DNA of 64,000 nucleotides from positions 2,807,001 through 2,871,000 of the forward strand of contig NZ_JADBEC010000001.1 of NCBI RefSeq assembly GCF_014873945.1. Direction: 5' to 3'. This document shows, in pieces, positions 17,016-25,173 of this stretch (positions within the stretch are counted from its first letter, which is position 1; each line of letters begins with the position of its first letter). The position numbers and the translations under genes are program-made. The notes below the pieces were generated by a model that searched no databases, was not told where the DNA came from, and worked only from the letters and a program-made list of their open reading frames with translations. This DNA comes from Rhizobium viscosum. Its GTDB lineage: Bacteria; Pseudomonadota; Alphaproteobacteria; Rhizobiales; Rhizobiaceae.

Positions 17016-17936
17016 TCAGGGTAGCGCGATAGGTGTTTCGACGGAACGGTGTTTGTTCATCCAGTCGGCCGCCACCTGGATGCCGCCGAGCGGGAAGATG
17101 TGCAGTTGACTGATAAGGCTTTCAGGCCTTCTTGCCTTGTAATCGGCGAGGGCAGCGACGAGATCGGTCGGTTCATAGGGCAGCAGCAGCTTGCTCATGT
17201 CCATGGCGCGTTTCTGCAGCACCTTCATGGAGGGGCCAATGCCACAGGAGATGGCGTATTTGATCAGCGTCTGCAGCCTGGCAGGGCCGGCAATGCCGAT
17301 ATGGATGGGCATGGTAACGCCGGCGGCCTGGATGCGTTCAGCCCAGTCGATGACAGGCTGAGGATCGAAGGCGAATTGAGTGGTGATAGCAAGCCTGGCA
17401 TCGGTTCGGGAGGCGAGATCCTGCTTCCAGCGCAGTGCCCGATCGGCCATGGCAGTTGATCCATTCGGATCGACATCACGGCTGCCTTCCGGATGACCGG
17501 CAAAATGCAGATGAGTAAAGCCGTGGTGGTCGAAAAGCCCGGTCTCGACCAATTGCATGGAGCTGTGAAAGTCTCCTACAGGCGTGGCCCTGCCGCCACC
17601 GAGCAGGAGAGCCTGGCGAACATCGGCTTCGCCGCGATATCGTTCCAACCAATCCGCCAATGTACCGATATCAGGAATGCTGCGCGCAGGCAGATGCGGC
17701 ATGACCGGAAAGCCCTGTCGGTTCAGCCGTCTTGCTGTCGCCACCATATCCTCGATCGGAGTGCCGTCGAGGTGAGCGATATAGACGCGAGTCCCGGCTG
17801 GCAGGAGTTCGCGAAAGTCGTCAACCTTAGCGGCCGTGCGTGGCATGACCTCGATCGACCACCCCTCGATCATGTCTGCGAATTTCGGCTCCGTAGTAAG
17901 CTCCCTGGATTTGCCGGTGAAATTCAACAAAGCCAT
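17016..17936 (-). CDS. metF: Methylenetetrahydrofolate reductase (MetF) family protein
   Basis: A 306-residue MetF-type TIM-barrel flavoprotein. Recognisable features are SIEVMPR near the N-terminus, a VMPHLPARS strand, the LLLGGGRATPVGDF region and the IGIAGPARL segment. In tetrahydrofolate-dependent aromatic O-demethylation, MetF oxidises the 5-methyl-THF made by LigM/DesA back to 5,10-methylene-THF. Its position in an island with such a demethylase, and the shared operator at 17976-17985, point to that role rather than methionine synthesis. The ATG at 17936 is chosen because AGGGAG lies about 7 bases before it; a GTG at 17957 has no spacing for a ribosome site. Confidence 0.83.
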   Translation of the reverse strand: MALLNFTGKSRELTTEPKFADMIEGWSIEVMPRTAAKVDDFRELLPAGTRVYIAHLDGTPIEDMVATARRLNRQGFPVMPHLPARSIPDIGTLADWLERYRGEADVRQALLLGGGRATPVGDFHSSMQLVETGLFDHHGFTHLHFAGHPEGSRDVDPNGSTAMADRALRWKQDLASRTDARLAITTQFAFDPQPVIDWAERIQAAGVTMPIHIGIAGPARLQTLIKYAISCGIGPSMKVLQKRAMDMSKLLLPYEPTDLVAALADYKARRPESLISQLHIFPLGGIQVAADWMNKHRSVETPIALP

Positions 17937-17975
17937 TCCATCGCTCCCTTTCGGCACTCCTCCGTGCTGTTCAAA

Positions 17976-17985
17976 ATGTATACAT
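17976..17985. promoter_or_regulatory. Perfect ATGTATACAT operator before metF (copy 1 of 4)
   Basis: The 10-bp palindrome lies 40 bases before the metF start. Three other perfect copies stand before other genes of the island (25007, 26028, 33682). The TGTATACA core fits FCD-type GntR operators. The probable binder is the GntR protein at 25174-25908. Confidence 0.72.
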
Positions 17986-18229
17986 AATGGATTCTATTTC
18001 AATCATTATGAGTCATTTTTGTATGAAAAAACGACAAAATCGTCGCTACCTCAATCAGAAAAGTATGCATTATCTCGAATGAAATAGCTCCTATCAGATC
18101 GATTCCGTATCGATCTGTAACCTCAGCTTATGACCCGTCAGCAGAACGAAATTGCCCGTTGCTGCCAACCTTCCTAGTGTTTTCAACGACAGGTGAACGT
18201 GGAGGCGTCCGCCTGCGAGGAGGATTCTC
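17986..18229. promoter_or_regulatory. Divergent promoter region of metF and the gal operon
   Basis: AT-rich and without a credible gene up to 18230. It holds a degenerate copy of the island operator at 18061-18073 (AAGTATGCATTAT, 11 of 13 matches to the copy at 25007) and a 23-base dyad at 18095-18117. No clear -35/-10 pair could be chosen for the gal operon. Confidence 0.5.
18095..18117. promoter_or_regulatory. Dyad CAGATCGA-N7-TCGATCTG before the gal operon
   Basis: Perfect 8-base arms around a 7-base centre, between the degenerate GntR-type site and the first gal gene. The geometry and AT-N-AT content would suit a LysR regulator, for example the tandem-HTH protein at 15787-16983. This is inference from position. 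Confidence 0.45.
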
Positions 18230-18280
18230 ATGAGATTTTTGAAAGCCGGCGAAGCCGTCGCTTGGGGTTTTGGCGCATGA
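18230..18280 (+). CDS. 16-codon leader ORF coupled to the VOC dioxygenase
   Basis: ATG at 18230 with a strong GAGGAGG ribosome site 5-6 bases upstream opens a 16-residue reading frame (MRFLKAGEAVAWGFGA) ending in TGA at 18278-18280. That stop overlaps the dioxygenase ATG as ATGA. The dioxygenase has no good ribosome site of its own, so reinitiation after the short ORF is plausible. It could be a leader peptide or the remnant of a former operon gene. No homology is claimed. Confidence 0.5.
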   Translation: MRFLKAGEAVAWGFGA

Positions 18281-19236
18281 CCGAGCCTTGCTTTGATGTC
18301 GCCCATCTCGGGCATGTTGAGCTTTACAGCGACCGCTTCGACGAAAGCCTTGATTTCTTCACGCGGGTCTATGGGTTGACGCCGAGCCTGATCGAAGACG
18401 GCGTCGCCTATCTGCGCGCTTTCGACGATTATGAATTCCATACGCTGAAGCTCGTGCGCCATGACACAACGGGTGTCGGTCATGTCGGCTATCGCACCTC
18501 GTCTCCGGAAGCCCTGGAGCGGCGGGTGAAGGTGATCGAGGAGATGGGCTGCGGCATCGGCTGGGTGGAGGGCGATGCGGGACATGGCCGCGCCTATCGC
18601 TTCACCGATCCGGACGGTCATGTTTTCGAGCTCTACTACGACACGCATGTCTACGAGGCGCCTGAAGGTGAGCGTCCGGCGCTGAAGAATATCGCCCAGC
18701 GCTATCATGGGCGCGGCGCCAGCCCGCGCCGGCTCGACCATCTGAACCTGCTTGCAAGCGATGTCGGGGCGATCCGTGATTTCATGACCAGGGCGCTCGG
18801 CAGCCGGGTGACGGAACAGATCCAGCTCGACAACGGACGGCTTGGCGGCTGTTGGTTCACTGTCAACAACAAGACCTATGATATCGCCTATTCCGAGGAC
18901 CATACTGGGGCGAGGGGGCGGTTTCACCACGTTACTTACGCCGTCGATCAGCGCGAGGACATTCTGCGCGCGGCAGATATCTTCCTCGAAAACGGCGTCC
19001 ATATCGAAACCGGCCCGCACAAGCATGCAATCCAGGGCACCTTCTTCCTCTACGTCTGGGAGCCGGCGGGCAATCGCGTCGAGCTCGCCAATGCCGGGGC
19101 GCGGCTGATCCTGAGGCCCGATTGGCCGACCGTCACCTGGACGGAGACCGAGCGCAAGAAGGGCCAGGCCTGGGGCCTGAAGACGATCGAGACATTTCAC
19201 ACGCATGGCACGCCCCCTGTGGCGAGGAAGGACTAG
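18277..19236 (+). CDS. VOC-superfamily extradiol dioxygenase (catechol 2,3-dioxygenase type)
   Basis: A 319-residue type I extradiol dioxygenase made of two vicinal-oxygen-chelate modules. The active C-terminal module shows RRLDHLNLLASD (first His ligand), GRFHHVTYAVD (second His) and a terminal glutamate in the NRVELANAG stretch. The N-terminal module begins AHLGHVELYSD and ends FTDPDGHVFELYYD. Such iron enzymes open catechols next to the diol. It begins the operon that continues with galB, galC and galD, so it probably supplies or diverts a ring-cleavage product there. The ATG at 18277 overlaps the leader ORF stop. Substrate unknown; a gallate-, methylgallate- or catechol-type ring is the main inference. 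Confidence 0.83.
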   Translation: MTEPCFDVAHLGHVELYSDRFDESLDFFTRVYGLTPSLIEDGVAYLRAFDDYEFHTLKLVRHDTTGVGHVGYRTSSPEALERRVKVIEEMGCGIGWVEGDAGHGRAYRFTDPDGHVFELYYDTHVYEAPEGERPALKNIAQRYHGRGASPRRLDHLNLLASDVGAIRDFMTRALGSRVTEQIQLDNGRLGGCWFTVNNKTYDIAYSEDHTGARGRFHHVTYAVDQREDILRAADIFLENGVHIETGPHKHAIQGTFFLYVWEPAGNRVELANAGARLILRPDWPTVTWTETERKKGQAWGLKTIETFHTHGTPPVARKD

Positions 19237-19239
19237 TTC

Positions 19240-19968
19240 ATGGCGAAGACGGCCTTGGTCATCAGCGCGCATTCGGCGGATTTCGTCTGGCGATGCGGCG
19301 GTGCTATCGCGCTGCATCAGGAAAAGGGCTACGAGGTCACCGTTCTCTGCCTGTCCTATGGCGAACGCGGCGAGAGCGCCAAGCTCTGGAAGCATGCCGG
19401 GATGACGCTGGAGAAGGTGAAAGCGGCTCGGCGTGTCGAGGCCGAGAATGCCGCCAAGGCGCTTGGCGTGCACGACATCCAGTTCTTCGATCTCGGCGAT
19501 TACCCGCTGGTCGTCGCTCAGGAGGCAAAGTTTCGCTTGGTCGATGTGATCCGTGCCGTGCAGCCGGAATTCATGCTCAGCCACTCCAAGTGGGATCCCT
19601 ACAATACGGACCATATGTACGCGACGCAGGTGGCACTCGAGGCGCGCATGATCGCGCAGGCCTGGGGCCATAATCCCGGCGAGAAGGTTCTCGGCGCCCC
19701 GCAGCTCTATCTCTTCGAACCGCATCAGACCGAGCAGATGGAATGGAAGCCTGACGTCTTTCTCGATATTTCGCCGGTCTGGGAGAAGAAGTGGGCGGCA
19801 ATCCAGTGCATGGAGGGGCAGGAGCACCTCTGGCATTACTACAAGAATGTCGCTGAGAACCGCGGCAATCATTTCATGCGCAATTCCGGCGGCCAATCTG
19901 GTGGTCGCAAGGCGACGCATGCCGAGGGCTTCCAGTCGGTCTTTCCACGAACGGTGGACGAGCTCTGA
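19240..19968 (+). CDS. galB: 4-oxalomesaconate hydratase (GalB, PIG-L family)
   Basis: A 242-residue zinc-dependent protein of the PIG-L/LmbE family. The N-terminal [14 protein letters not shown] matches the form of the family motif seen in Pseudomonas GalB, which hydrates 4-oxalomesaconate to 4-carboxy-4-hydroxy-2-oxoadipate. A second metal histidine lies in NTDHMYAT and a further histidine in [10 protein letters not shown]. It starts 3 bases after the VOC dioxygenase and its TGA overlaps the next ATG as TGATG. The following genes encode the aldolase and tautomerase of the same pathway, which makes GalB much more likely than a sugar deacetylase. Confidence 0.86.
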   Translation: MAKTALVISAHSADFVWRCGGAIALHQEKGYEVTVLCLSYGERGESAKLWKHAGMTLEKVKAARRVEAENAAKALGVHDIQFFDLGDYPLVVAQEAKFRLVDVIRAVQPEFMLSHSKWDPYNTDHMYATQVALEARMIAQAWGHNPGEKVLGAPQLYLFEPHQTEQMEWKPDVFLDISPVWEKKWAAIQCMEGQEHLWHYYKNVAENRGNHFMRNSGGQSGGRKATHAEGFQSVFPRTVDEL

Positions 19969-20639
19969 TGGGTGTCGTCGTTCAGAATATTCAGCGGGCG
20001 GAACAATCCGTCGTCGATCGCCTCGCCGCCTGCGGAGTGGCGACGGTGCACGAGGCGCAGGGCCGCAAGGGATTGCTCGCAAGCTACATGCGGCCGATCT
20101 ATCCGGGCGCGCGGATCGCGGCGAGCGCGGTGACCGTTTCCGCTCCTCCGGGCGACAACTGGATGCTGCATGTGGCGATTGAGCAGATCAGAGCGGGCGA
20201 TCTCCTGCTGCTTGCACCGACCAGCCCCTGCGAAGACGGCTATTTCGGCGATCTCCTGGCGACCTCAGCCATGGCGCGAGGCTGCCGCGGGCTTGTCATC
20301 GATGCCGGGGTGCGTGACGTCGCCGATCTCAAGGCGATGAATTTTCCGGTCTGGTCGAAGGCGATCTTTGCGCAGGGCACCGTCAAGGAGACACTGGGCT
20401 CGGTCAATGTCCCCGTCGTCTGTGCCGGGGCGCTCGTCAATCCGGGCGATGTGATCGTCGCCGACGATGACGGCGTCTGCGTTGTGCGGCTAGAGGAGGC
20501 TACTGACGTTGCCGACAAGGCGGAGCAGCGGGTCGCGGCGGAAGAGGAAAAGCGCCGGCGGCTTGCCGCAGGTGAGCTCGGGCTCGATATCTACAAGATG
20601 CGCGAACGGCTGGCGGAGAAGGGGCTGAAATATGTCTAG
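19968..20639 (+). CDS. galC: 4-carboxy-4-hydroxy-2-oxoadipate aldolase (GalC/LigK type)
   Basis: A 223-residue RraA-fold class II aldolase that splits 4-carboxy-4-hydroxy-2-oxoadipate into pyruvate and oxaloacetate. Features are [13 protein letters not shown] near the N-terminus, [17 protein letters not shown] and the conserved [10 protein letters not shown] with the metal/pyruvate-binding Arg and Asp. The C-terminal coiled region ([20 protein letters not shown]) is typical of LigK/GalC trimers. The gene is coupled to galB by TGATG and overlaps galD by 8 bases. Confidence 0.88.
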   Translation: MGVVVQNIQRAEQSVVDRLAACGVATVHEAQGRKGLLASYMRPIYPGARIAASAVTVSAPPGDNWMLHVAIEQIRAGDLLLLAPTSPCEDGYFGDLLATSAMARGCRGLVIDAGVRDVADLKAMNFPVWSKAIFAQGTVKETLGSVNVPVVCAGALVNPGDVIVADDDGVCVVRLEEATDVADKAEQRVAAEEEKRRRLAAGELGLDIYKMRERLAEKGLKYV

Positions 20640-21690
20640 GCCCAGCGCGGGGGAAGGCGTGCGCTGCATGTGGATGCGCGGCGGAACCTCCAAGGGAGGC
20701 TATTTCCTGGCGGAAGATCTGCCTGAGGATCGTGACCTATTTCTGCTGCGGGTCATGGGCTCGCCCGATCCGCGGCAGATCGACGGCATGGGCGGGGCGG
20801 ATCCGCTGACCTCCAAGATCGCCGTCGTCAAGCGATCCGAACGCCCCGGCGTCGATGTCGACTATCTCTTCCTGCAGGTCTTTGTTGATGAGCCCATTGT
20901 CACCGATACGCAGAACTGCGGCAACATCCTTGCCGGTGTCGGACCCTTTGCCATCGAGCGCGGTTTGATCGAGGCCGAGGACGGGCAGACCGAAGTGCGG
21001 ATATTCATGGAAAACACCGGACAGATCGCCACCGCGAAGATCGCCACGCCGGATCGGCGGGTGACCTATGCGGGGGATGCCCGCATCGATGGGGTACCGG
21101 GCACAGCAGCGGCGGTGTCAATCACCTTTGCGGATATCGCGGGCTCAAGCTGTGGAGCCCTGCTGCCTACGGGCCGTGTCGTCGACGTCGTCGAGGGTAT
21201 CGAATGCACGTTGATCGACAACGGCATGCCCTGTGTCGTCATGCTGGCCAGCGACCTCGGTATCGAAGGGACGGAAACGCCTGACGTGCTTGAAGCCAAT
21301 GGAGACCTCAAATCGAAGCTGGAGGCGATCCGGCTACGGGCGGGGCCGATGATGAATCTCGGCGATGTCGCCAAGAAATCGGTGCCGAAGATGACGATGG
21401 TTTCGCCCGCAAAGGCCGGGGGTGTGATCTCGACGCGCACCTTCATTCCGCATCGCTGCCATGATGCGATCGGCGTGCTCGGTGCCGTCAGCATTGCGAC
21501 AGCCTGCCTTCTGCCGGAAGGGCCGGCGGCGCAACTGGCTGTGGTGCCTGATGGTGACGAGAAACTGATCTCGGTCGAGCATCCGACCGGAGAAATGAGC
21601 GTGATCGCGACGGTCAGGAGCGGCGTCGTGACCAATGCCGCAGTGCTGCGCACCGCCCGCAAGCTTTTCGACGGATATGTCTTTGCTTGA
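20632..21690 (+). CDS. galD: 4-oxalomesaconate tautomerase (GalD, PrpF family)
   Basis: A 352-residue PrpF-family isomerase of the diaminopimelate-epimerase fold. The N-terminal [14 protein letters not shown] and [13 protein letters not shown] motifs, and the [11 protein letters not shown] cysteine loop, match GalD, which interconverts keto and enol forms of 4-oxalomesaconate for the GalB hydratase. Its length equals that of known GalD proteins. It overlaps galC by 8 bases. With galB and galC it completes the lower gallate/protocatechuate-4,5-cleavage route. Confidence 0.88.
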   Translation: MSRPSAGEGVRCMWMRGGTSKGGYFLAEDLPEDRDLFLLRVMGSPDPRQIDGMGGADPLTSKIAVVKRSERPGVDVDYLFLQVFVDEPIVTDTQNCGNILAGVGPFAIERGLIEAEDGQTEVRIFMENTGQIATAKIATPDRRVTYAGDARIDGVPGTAAAVSITFADIAGSSCGALLPTGRVVDVVEGIECTLIDNGMPCVVMLASDLGIEGTETPDVLEANGDLKSKLEAIRLRAGPMMNLGDVAKKSVPKMTMVSPAKAGGVISTRTFIPHRCHDAIGVLGAVSIATACLLPEGPAAQLAVVPDGDEKLISVEHPTGEMSVIATVRSGVVTNAAVLRTARKLFDGYVFA

Positions 21691-21741
21691 TTGCGGCAGC
21701 GTTCAGTCGCGGCGCGGTCTTTCGCAAAATAGGAGACTGAG

Positions 21742-22608
21742 ATGAGGATCGGGTTTCTGGGCTATGGCGAAGCAGCGAGAGCCTTTCATGAGGGTTTGAG
21801 CCGGCTTGGTTTGAGTTTCATCGCCTATGATATCCTGCTCGCTTCAGAGGACGAAGCCATACGCGAGGCGATGCGCGCCCGTGGTGCCGATATTTCCGAG
21901 ACCATTGCCGGACTTTCGGAGGCGGACTGGGTGTTCAGCGCTGTGACCGCCGACCAGAGCCTGCTTGCCGTCGAACCGCTCCTGCCACATCTGCGGCAGG
22001 GGCAGGTGGTTATCGATATCAATTCCGTATCACCGGGCCGAAAGCGGGAGACGGCAGCCGCCGTGGAGGCTGCAGGCGGCGATTATCTCGACATGGCTGT
22101 CATGGCGCCGGTTCATCCGCGTAAACACCAGACGCCCGTTTTACTTGCGGGTGCTCCTGCTGAGAGGTTGCTGCCGGAGCTTTTGGCCCTTGGGTTTTCT
22201 GCTGAGATTGCGGGGCCGGCGGCTGGTGCTGCGACAGCAATCAAGATGGTGCGCTCGCTATTCGTCAAAGGACTGGAGGCGATCACTGTCGAGGCCTTGC
22301 TCGCGGCGAAGGCGTCAGGTTGTTACGAAGAAATCCTTTCATCCCTTTCCGGTTCTTTCCCTGGCCTCAACTGGCCGCAATTTGCCGAATATCAAATGGA
22401 GCGCACGACGCGACATGGGCGGCGGCGGGCGGCGGAGATGCGCGAAAGTGCCGCGACGCTCAATGCGCTTGGGCTTCGCGACGGATTGGCGATGGAGATT
22501 GCCGAGGTGCAGGAGCGCATGGGTGCTTGCGGCCTCGGCCAGACTGGCGGGCTGGAAGAAACTGTCGGGCGTGTCCTGGAGTTGCGGTTGAAGCCTCAGA
22601 AGGGATGA
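21742..22608 (+). CDS. NAD(P)-binding dehydrogenase with DUF1932 C-terminus
   Basis: A 288-residue beta-hydroxyacid-dehydrogenase-like protein. The Rossmann motif GFLGYGEAARAF is at the N-terminus, DINSVSPGRK corresponds to the substrate loop, and the helical C-terminal DUF1932 domain holds AATAIKMVRSLFVKGLEAI with the lysine expected at the active site. It follows galD by 51 bases with AGGAGAC before the ATG, so it is probably co-transcribed. The standard 4,5-cleavage pathway needs LigC, a different (Gfo/Idh) dehydrogenase, which is not seen here. This protein could replace LigC or act on another intermediate. Confidence 0.82.
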   Translation: MRIGFLGYGEAARAFHEGLSRLGLSFIAYDILLASEDEAIREAMRARGADISETIAGLSEADWVFSAVTADQSLLAVEPLLPHLRQGQVVIDINSVSPGRKRETAAAVEAAGGDYLDMAVMAPVHPRKHQTPVLLAGAPAERLLPELLALGFSAEIAGPAAGAATAIKMVRSLFVKGLEAITVEALLAAKASGCYEEILSSLSGSFPGLNWPQFAEYQMERTTRHGRRRAAEMRESAATLNALGLRDGLAMEIAEVQERMGACGLGQTGGLEETVGRVLELRLKPQKG

Positions 22609-22758
22609 GTATCCGAGGTTGGGATCGTACGGCGGATGAGGGGGCCGTAGCGCGCAAGCAACCGTCTCTCTCGATCCGGTCGTTCCCTCCCTTGCTTTGC
22701 CAGCCCCCTCATCTGCCCCTCTCCGGGGCACCCCTCCCGCTGGTGCGGAACTTGAATT

Positions 22759-23085
22759 CTATGTCCTTGGTGTCATCGGGTCGCTGATGCGTCCGGCCGG
22801 GAATGTCGCCGGCAATGGCGTAAGTTCAATCTCTGCCACAATGCCCGCCTTGTTGAAAGGGTCGCCTTCAGCAAAGGCTTTTGCTTCAGCAAGACCTGCG
22901 GTCTCCAGTATGCCGAAATTGCCGATAGAGGCTCCATTGTCATCGTGCAAGGCAGAGCCAATCAGCACTGTCGCGAGGCCCTCGCCGCCGGATTGTACCC
23001 ATGCGCGATGGGCCGGGCGGTGCAGGTCGCGGGCGCTATCCTGCCCGGAACGATGCAAACAGCGCATAAGGAAGAAGGCGGGCAT
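22759..23085 (-). CDS. YciI-like small protein
   Basis: A 108-residue protein of the YciI/DUF1330-like dimeric ferredoxin fold, with HRPAHRAWVQSGGEGL near the N-terminus and AKAFAEGDPFNKAGI at the usual position of the family helix. Its ATG overlaps the last base of the ligB stop codon (TGATG), so it belongs to the hydrolase-ligA-ligB operon. YciI-like proteins in aromatic clusters are often muconolactone-isomerase-like, but no catalytic role is assured. The 150 bases between it and the convergent DUF1932 gene hold no gene. Confidence 0.78.
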   Translation of the reverse strand: MPAFFLMRCLHRSGQDSARDLHRPAHRAWVQSGGEGLATVLIGSALHDDNGASIGNFGILETAGLAEAKAFAEGDPFNKAGIVAEIELTPLPATFPAGRISDPMTPRT

Positions 23086-23927
23086 CAGGCGGCGTTTTCT
23101 AGAACGACCATGCCGGCGCCGGTCATGGAGGCGGGCGCGTGATAGTGCTTGTGGATGAGATTGACCTGCTCGTTCATGGCGGCGCGCATGACCAGCCACA
23201 TGATGAGTTCGGCGCCTTCGGAACCGAATTGCTCGACATAATCCTCACGGCTCATGGCGCGGTAGTGTTCCGGATTGGCGGCGATGCCATCCAGCCAGGC
23301 GCGGTCGGCCGCTTGATTGATGAAACCGGCGCGCGCGCCCTGCAACTGATGCGACAGGCCGCCGGTGCCGAGAATGACGACGCGCTCGTCGCCGGGCCAG
23401 CTTTCGATCGCCTCGCGCAGCACTTTGCCCATTTCCCAGCAGCGCTGCGGTGTGGGGATCGGATACTGGATGGTGTTCACCCAGATCGGCAGAACCTTGA
23501 CCGGCCAGCGCGCCGGCCTTCCGAAGAACAGTTCCATGGGCACCTGCAAGCCGTGATCGACCTCGATCTCGCGGCAGACCAGCGGATCGAAGTGACGTTC
23601 GACCAGTCTGTCGACGAAGTGCCAGGAGAAATCGGCGGCGCCTTCGAAGGCTGGAATGGACCGTGGTCCCCAGCCTTCATCGACCGGTTGATAGGTTTCC
23701 GCTACGCCCACTGCGAAAGTCGGCACGCGGTCGAGGAAGAAGCTGTTGCCGTGGTCGTTGAAGATCACGACGGCGATATCGGGTTTTGCCTCACGCATCC
23801 ATTGCTTGCCGGCTTCGTAACCGTCGAAGAAGGGCTTCCAGTCCGGTGTGTCGCGCAGGCCCTTGTCCAGGGCAGCACCGATCGATGGGACGTGGCTCGT
23901 TCCGAGGCCGCCGATGATTTTAGCCAT
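23085..23927 (-). CDS. ligB: Extradiol dioxygenase catalytic beta subunit (LigB family)
   Basis: A 280-residue type II extradiol dioxygenase, the iron-bearing subunit of a protocatechuate 4,5-dioxygenase or related gallate/3-O-methylgallate dioxygenase. Iron ligands are H12 (GTSHVPS), H59 (FNDHGNS) and the glutamate in EGAELIMW; the catalytic base is the histidine in GGLSHQLQG. The ADEGWGPRS-like (DEGWGPRS) and DHGLQVP stretches match Sphingobium LigB. The ATG at 23927 is chosen because the family N-terminus begins M-A-[KR]. It overlaps ligA by 8 bases. Protocatechuate, gallate and methylgallate cannot be separated by eye. Confidence 0.9.
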   Translation of the reverse strand: MAKIIGGLGTSHVPSIGAALDKGLRDTPDWKPFFDGYEAGKQWMREAKPDIAVVIFNDHGNSFFLDRVPTFAVGVAETYQPVDEGWGPRSIPAFEGAADFSWHFVDRLVERHFDPLVCREIEVDHGLQVPMELFFGRPARWPVKVLPIWVNTIQYPIPTPQRCWEMGKVLREAIESWPGDERVVILGTGGLSHQLQGARAGFINQAADRAWLDGIAANPEHYRAMSREDYVEQFGSEGAELIMWLVMRAAMNEQVNLIHKHYHAPASMTGAGMVVLENAA

Positions 23928-24273
23928 GTCTTTTCTTTCCCAGTCTTTCGTAGAGAAAATCCTCATGCGACATGCCGGCCTGCGCGGCACCGATCTGAGT
24001 GATCGGCGTCGGGTCGACAGCGGCGATCTTCAGGATGAAGAACAGATTGCCGCCGAGGCGCACCATCTCATGCCAGTCGCGGCTTTTGACGGCGGCCTTT
24101 TCCTCGTTGCTCAGGCCGAAGCGAGTGAGATAGGCATCCTCATCCGCCTTGAAGGCGTCGCGGTTAGCGGGCTGACTCAGTGCCATCGCCATCTTGTTGA
24201 GCCGGTAGCCACGGATCGAGCCGGCCCGGTCGAAGAGCGGCGTATCGGGAATGGTCGCGGTATTCTCAGGCAT
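23920..24273 (-). CDS. ligA: Extradiol dioxygenase small alpha subunit (LigA family)
   Basis: A 117-residue LigA-type subunit that covers the active site of LigB. It shows the family helix pattern LNKMAMALSQPANRDAF, then YLTRFGLSNEEKAAV and LGGNLFFILKIAAVD. GGAGG lies 6 bases before the ATG at 24273, so the TTG at 24285 is only part of the ribosome site. It overlaps the hydrolase gene upstream and ligB downstream by 8 bases each, indicating tight coupling. Confidence 0.88.
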   Translation of the reverse strand: MPENTATIPDTPLFDRAGSIRGYRLNKMAMALSQPANRDAFKADEDAYLTRFGLSNEEKAAVKSRDWHEMVRLGGNLFFILKIAAVDPTPITQIGAAQAGMSHEDFLYERLGKKRHG

Positions 24274-24976
24274 GAATTCCTCCAAATCTGCGCGTCAGCC
24301 AGTTGGCGATTGCGGCTGTAACTTCGACTGGCCGTTCTACCGGTGCGAAGTGGCCGGCATCTTCGATAATGACGAGTTCTGTATCGGATGCCGCGTCCGC
24401 GATTTCCTGATGCTGGACGATCGGGCTCCAACCATCGTGGCGCGCGGCAACGAGCAGGATAGGACAGCCGAGTTCGGCCATATAGGCGCTGGCGTTCGGC
24501 CGGCTGATCAATGCGCGGATCTGCCGCTCATGCAGATCGGGGCCGGCTCGCAGCACCATGGCGCGCAGGCTGGTGATGAGTTCCGCATCCGCCAGCCGGG
24601 CTGGACTCAGCATGGGCGGCAGCCACTCATCCGCCAGTTTTTCCATACTGCGGTGACCAAGGTCGATCATCTGCTGACGTCTGATTTCCTCGCCGTCGCG
24701 TTTCGGGTGATGGCCGGTATTGGCAAGCACCAGCCCGCGGACGCGGTCCGGTGCAATGCGAGCCATTTCCATGGCGACGCGACCGCCCATGGAGTGGCCA
24801 ACCACGATCAGATCGCCGTCGGTGGCAGCGAGAGCGCTTTCCGCCATGGCTGATATCGAGGAGGTGCGAGAGATATCGGCTGCATGCACAGCCATGTGCT
24901 GCGCGACAGCCTCGGCAAGCGGCGCCCAGACAATGCCGTCGGACACAAGCCCCGGAATGAGGACGAGCGTTGACAT
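24266..24976 (-). CDS. Alpha/beta hydrolase of the ligAB operon
   Basis: A 236-residue alpha/beta hydrolase. The nucleophile elbow is GHSMGGR, the acid probably the Asp in AARHDGWSP, and the catalytic His lies in EDAGHFAPVE. It is the first gene of the operon with ligA, ligB and the YciI-like gene, beginning after GGGAGG. Its promoter has a perfect TTGACA with the ATGTATACAT operator inside the spacer. Possible roles are hydrolysis of the methyl ester formed when 3-O-methylgallate is cleaved, or of a pyrone lactone in place of LigI; both are inferences. A simple ester-cleaving housekeeping role is less likely given the location. Confidence 0.84.
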   Translation of the reverse strand: MSTLVLIPGLVSDGIVWAPLAEAVAQHMAVHAADISRTSSISAMAESALAATDGDLIVVGHSMGGRVAMEMARIAPDRVRGLVLANTGHHPKRDGEEIRRQQMIDLGHRSMEKLADEWLPPMLSPARLADAELITSLRAMVLRAGPDLHERQIRALISRPNASAYMAELGCPILLVAARHDGWSPIVQHQEIADAASDTELVIIEDAGHFAPVERPVEVTAAIANWLTRRFGGIHA

Positions 24977-25006
24977 GATTTTCCTCCCGTTAACCAGACA
25001 TCACAA

Positions 25007-25024
25007 ATGTATACATTATGTCAA
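25007..25024 (-). promoter_or_regulatory. TTGACA promoter with ATGTATACAT operator (copy 2 of 4)
   Basis: Read leftward, TTGACA at 25024-25019 is followed after 2 bases by ATGTATACAT at 25016-25007, inside the -35/-10 spacer. A repressor here would block the hydrolase-ligAB operon. The -10 box itself is not well conserved. Confidence 0.7.
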
Positions 25025-25079
25025 GAGATCGGCTGATATGGCTGCGATAATTGCTATTTCACGTGGGCAGGGCCTCTCA

Positions 25080-25151
25080 TATGCATACAAATCTGTGCTA
25101 GGGTGATGGTTCGGCGTGGGGTTTTGTATGCGTTCGCGCTGCTATATACAT
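25080..25151. promoter_or_regulatory. gntR promoter with degenerate island-operator sites
   Basis: ATGCATACAA at 25081-25090 and TTGTATGCGT at 25124-25133 face each other as inverted variants of the island operator. CTATATACAT at 25142-25151 matches it at 8 of 10 places. They precede the gntR start by 22-93 bases and would allow autoregulation. Confidence 0.5.
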
Positions 25152-25173
25152 TTAGCCGGGATTGGAGGCGCCG

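Noticed and set aside
18094..20082. A 662-codon open frame on the minus strand
   Set aside because: It is antisense to the VOC dioxygenase and galB and has no recognisable domain or ribosome site.
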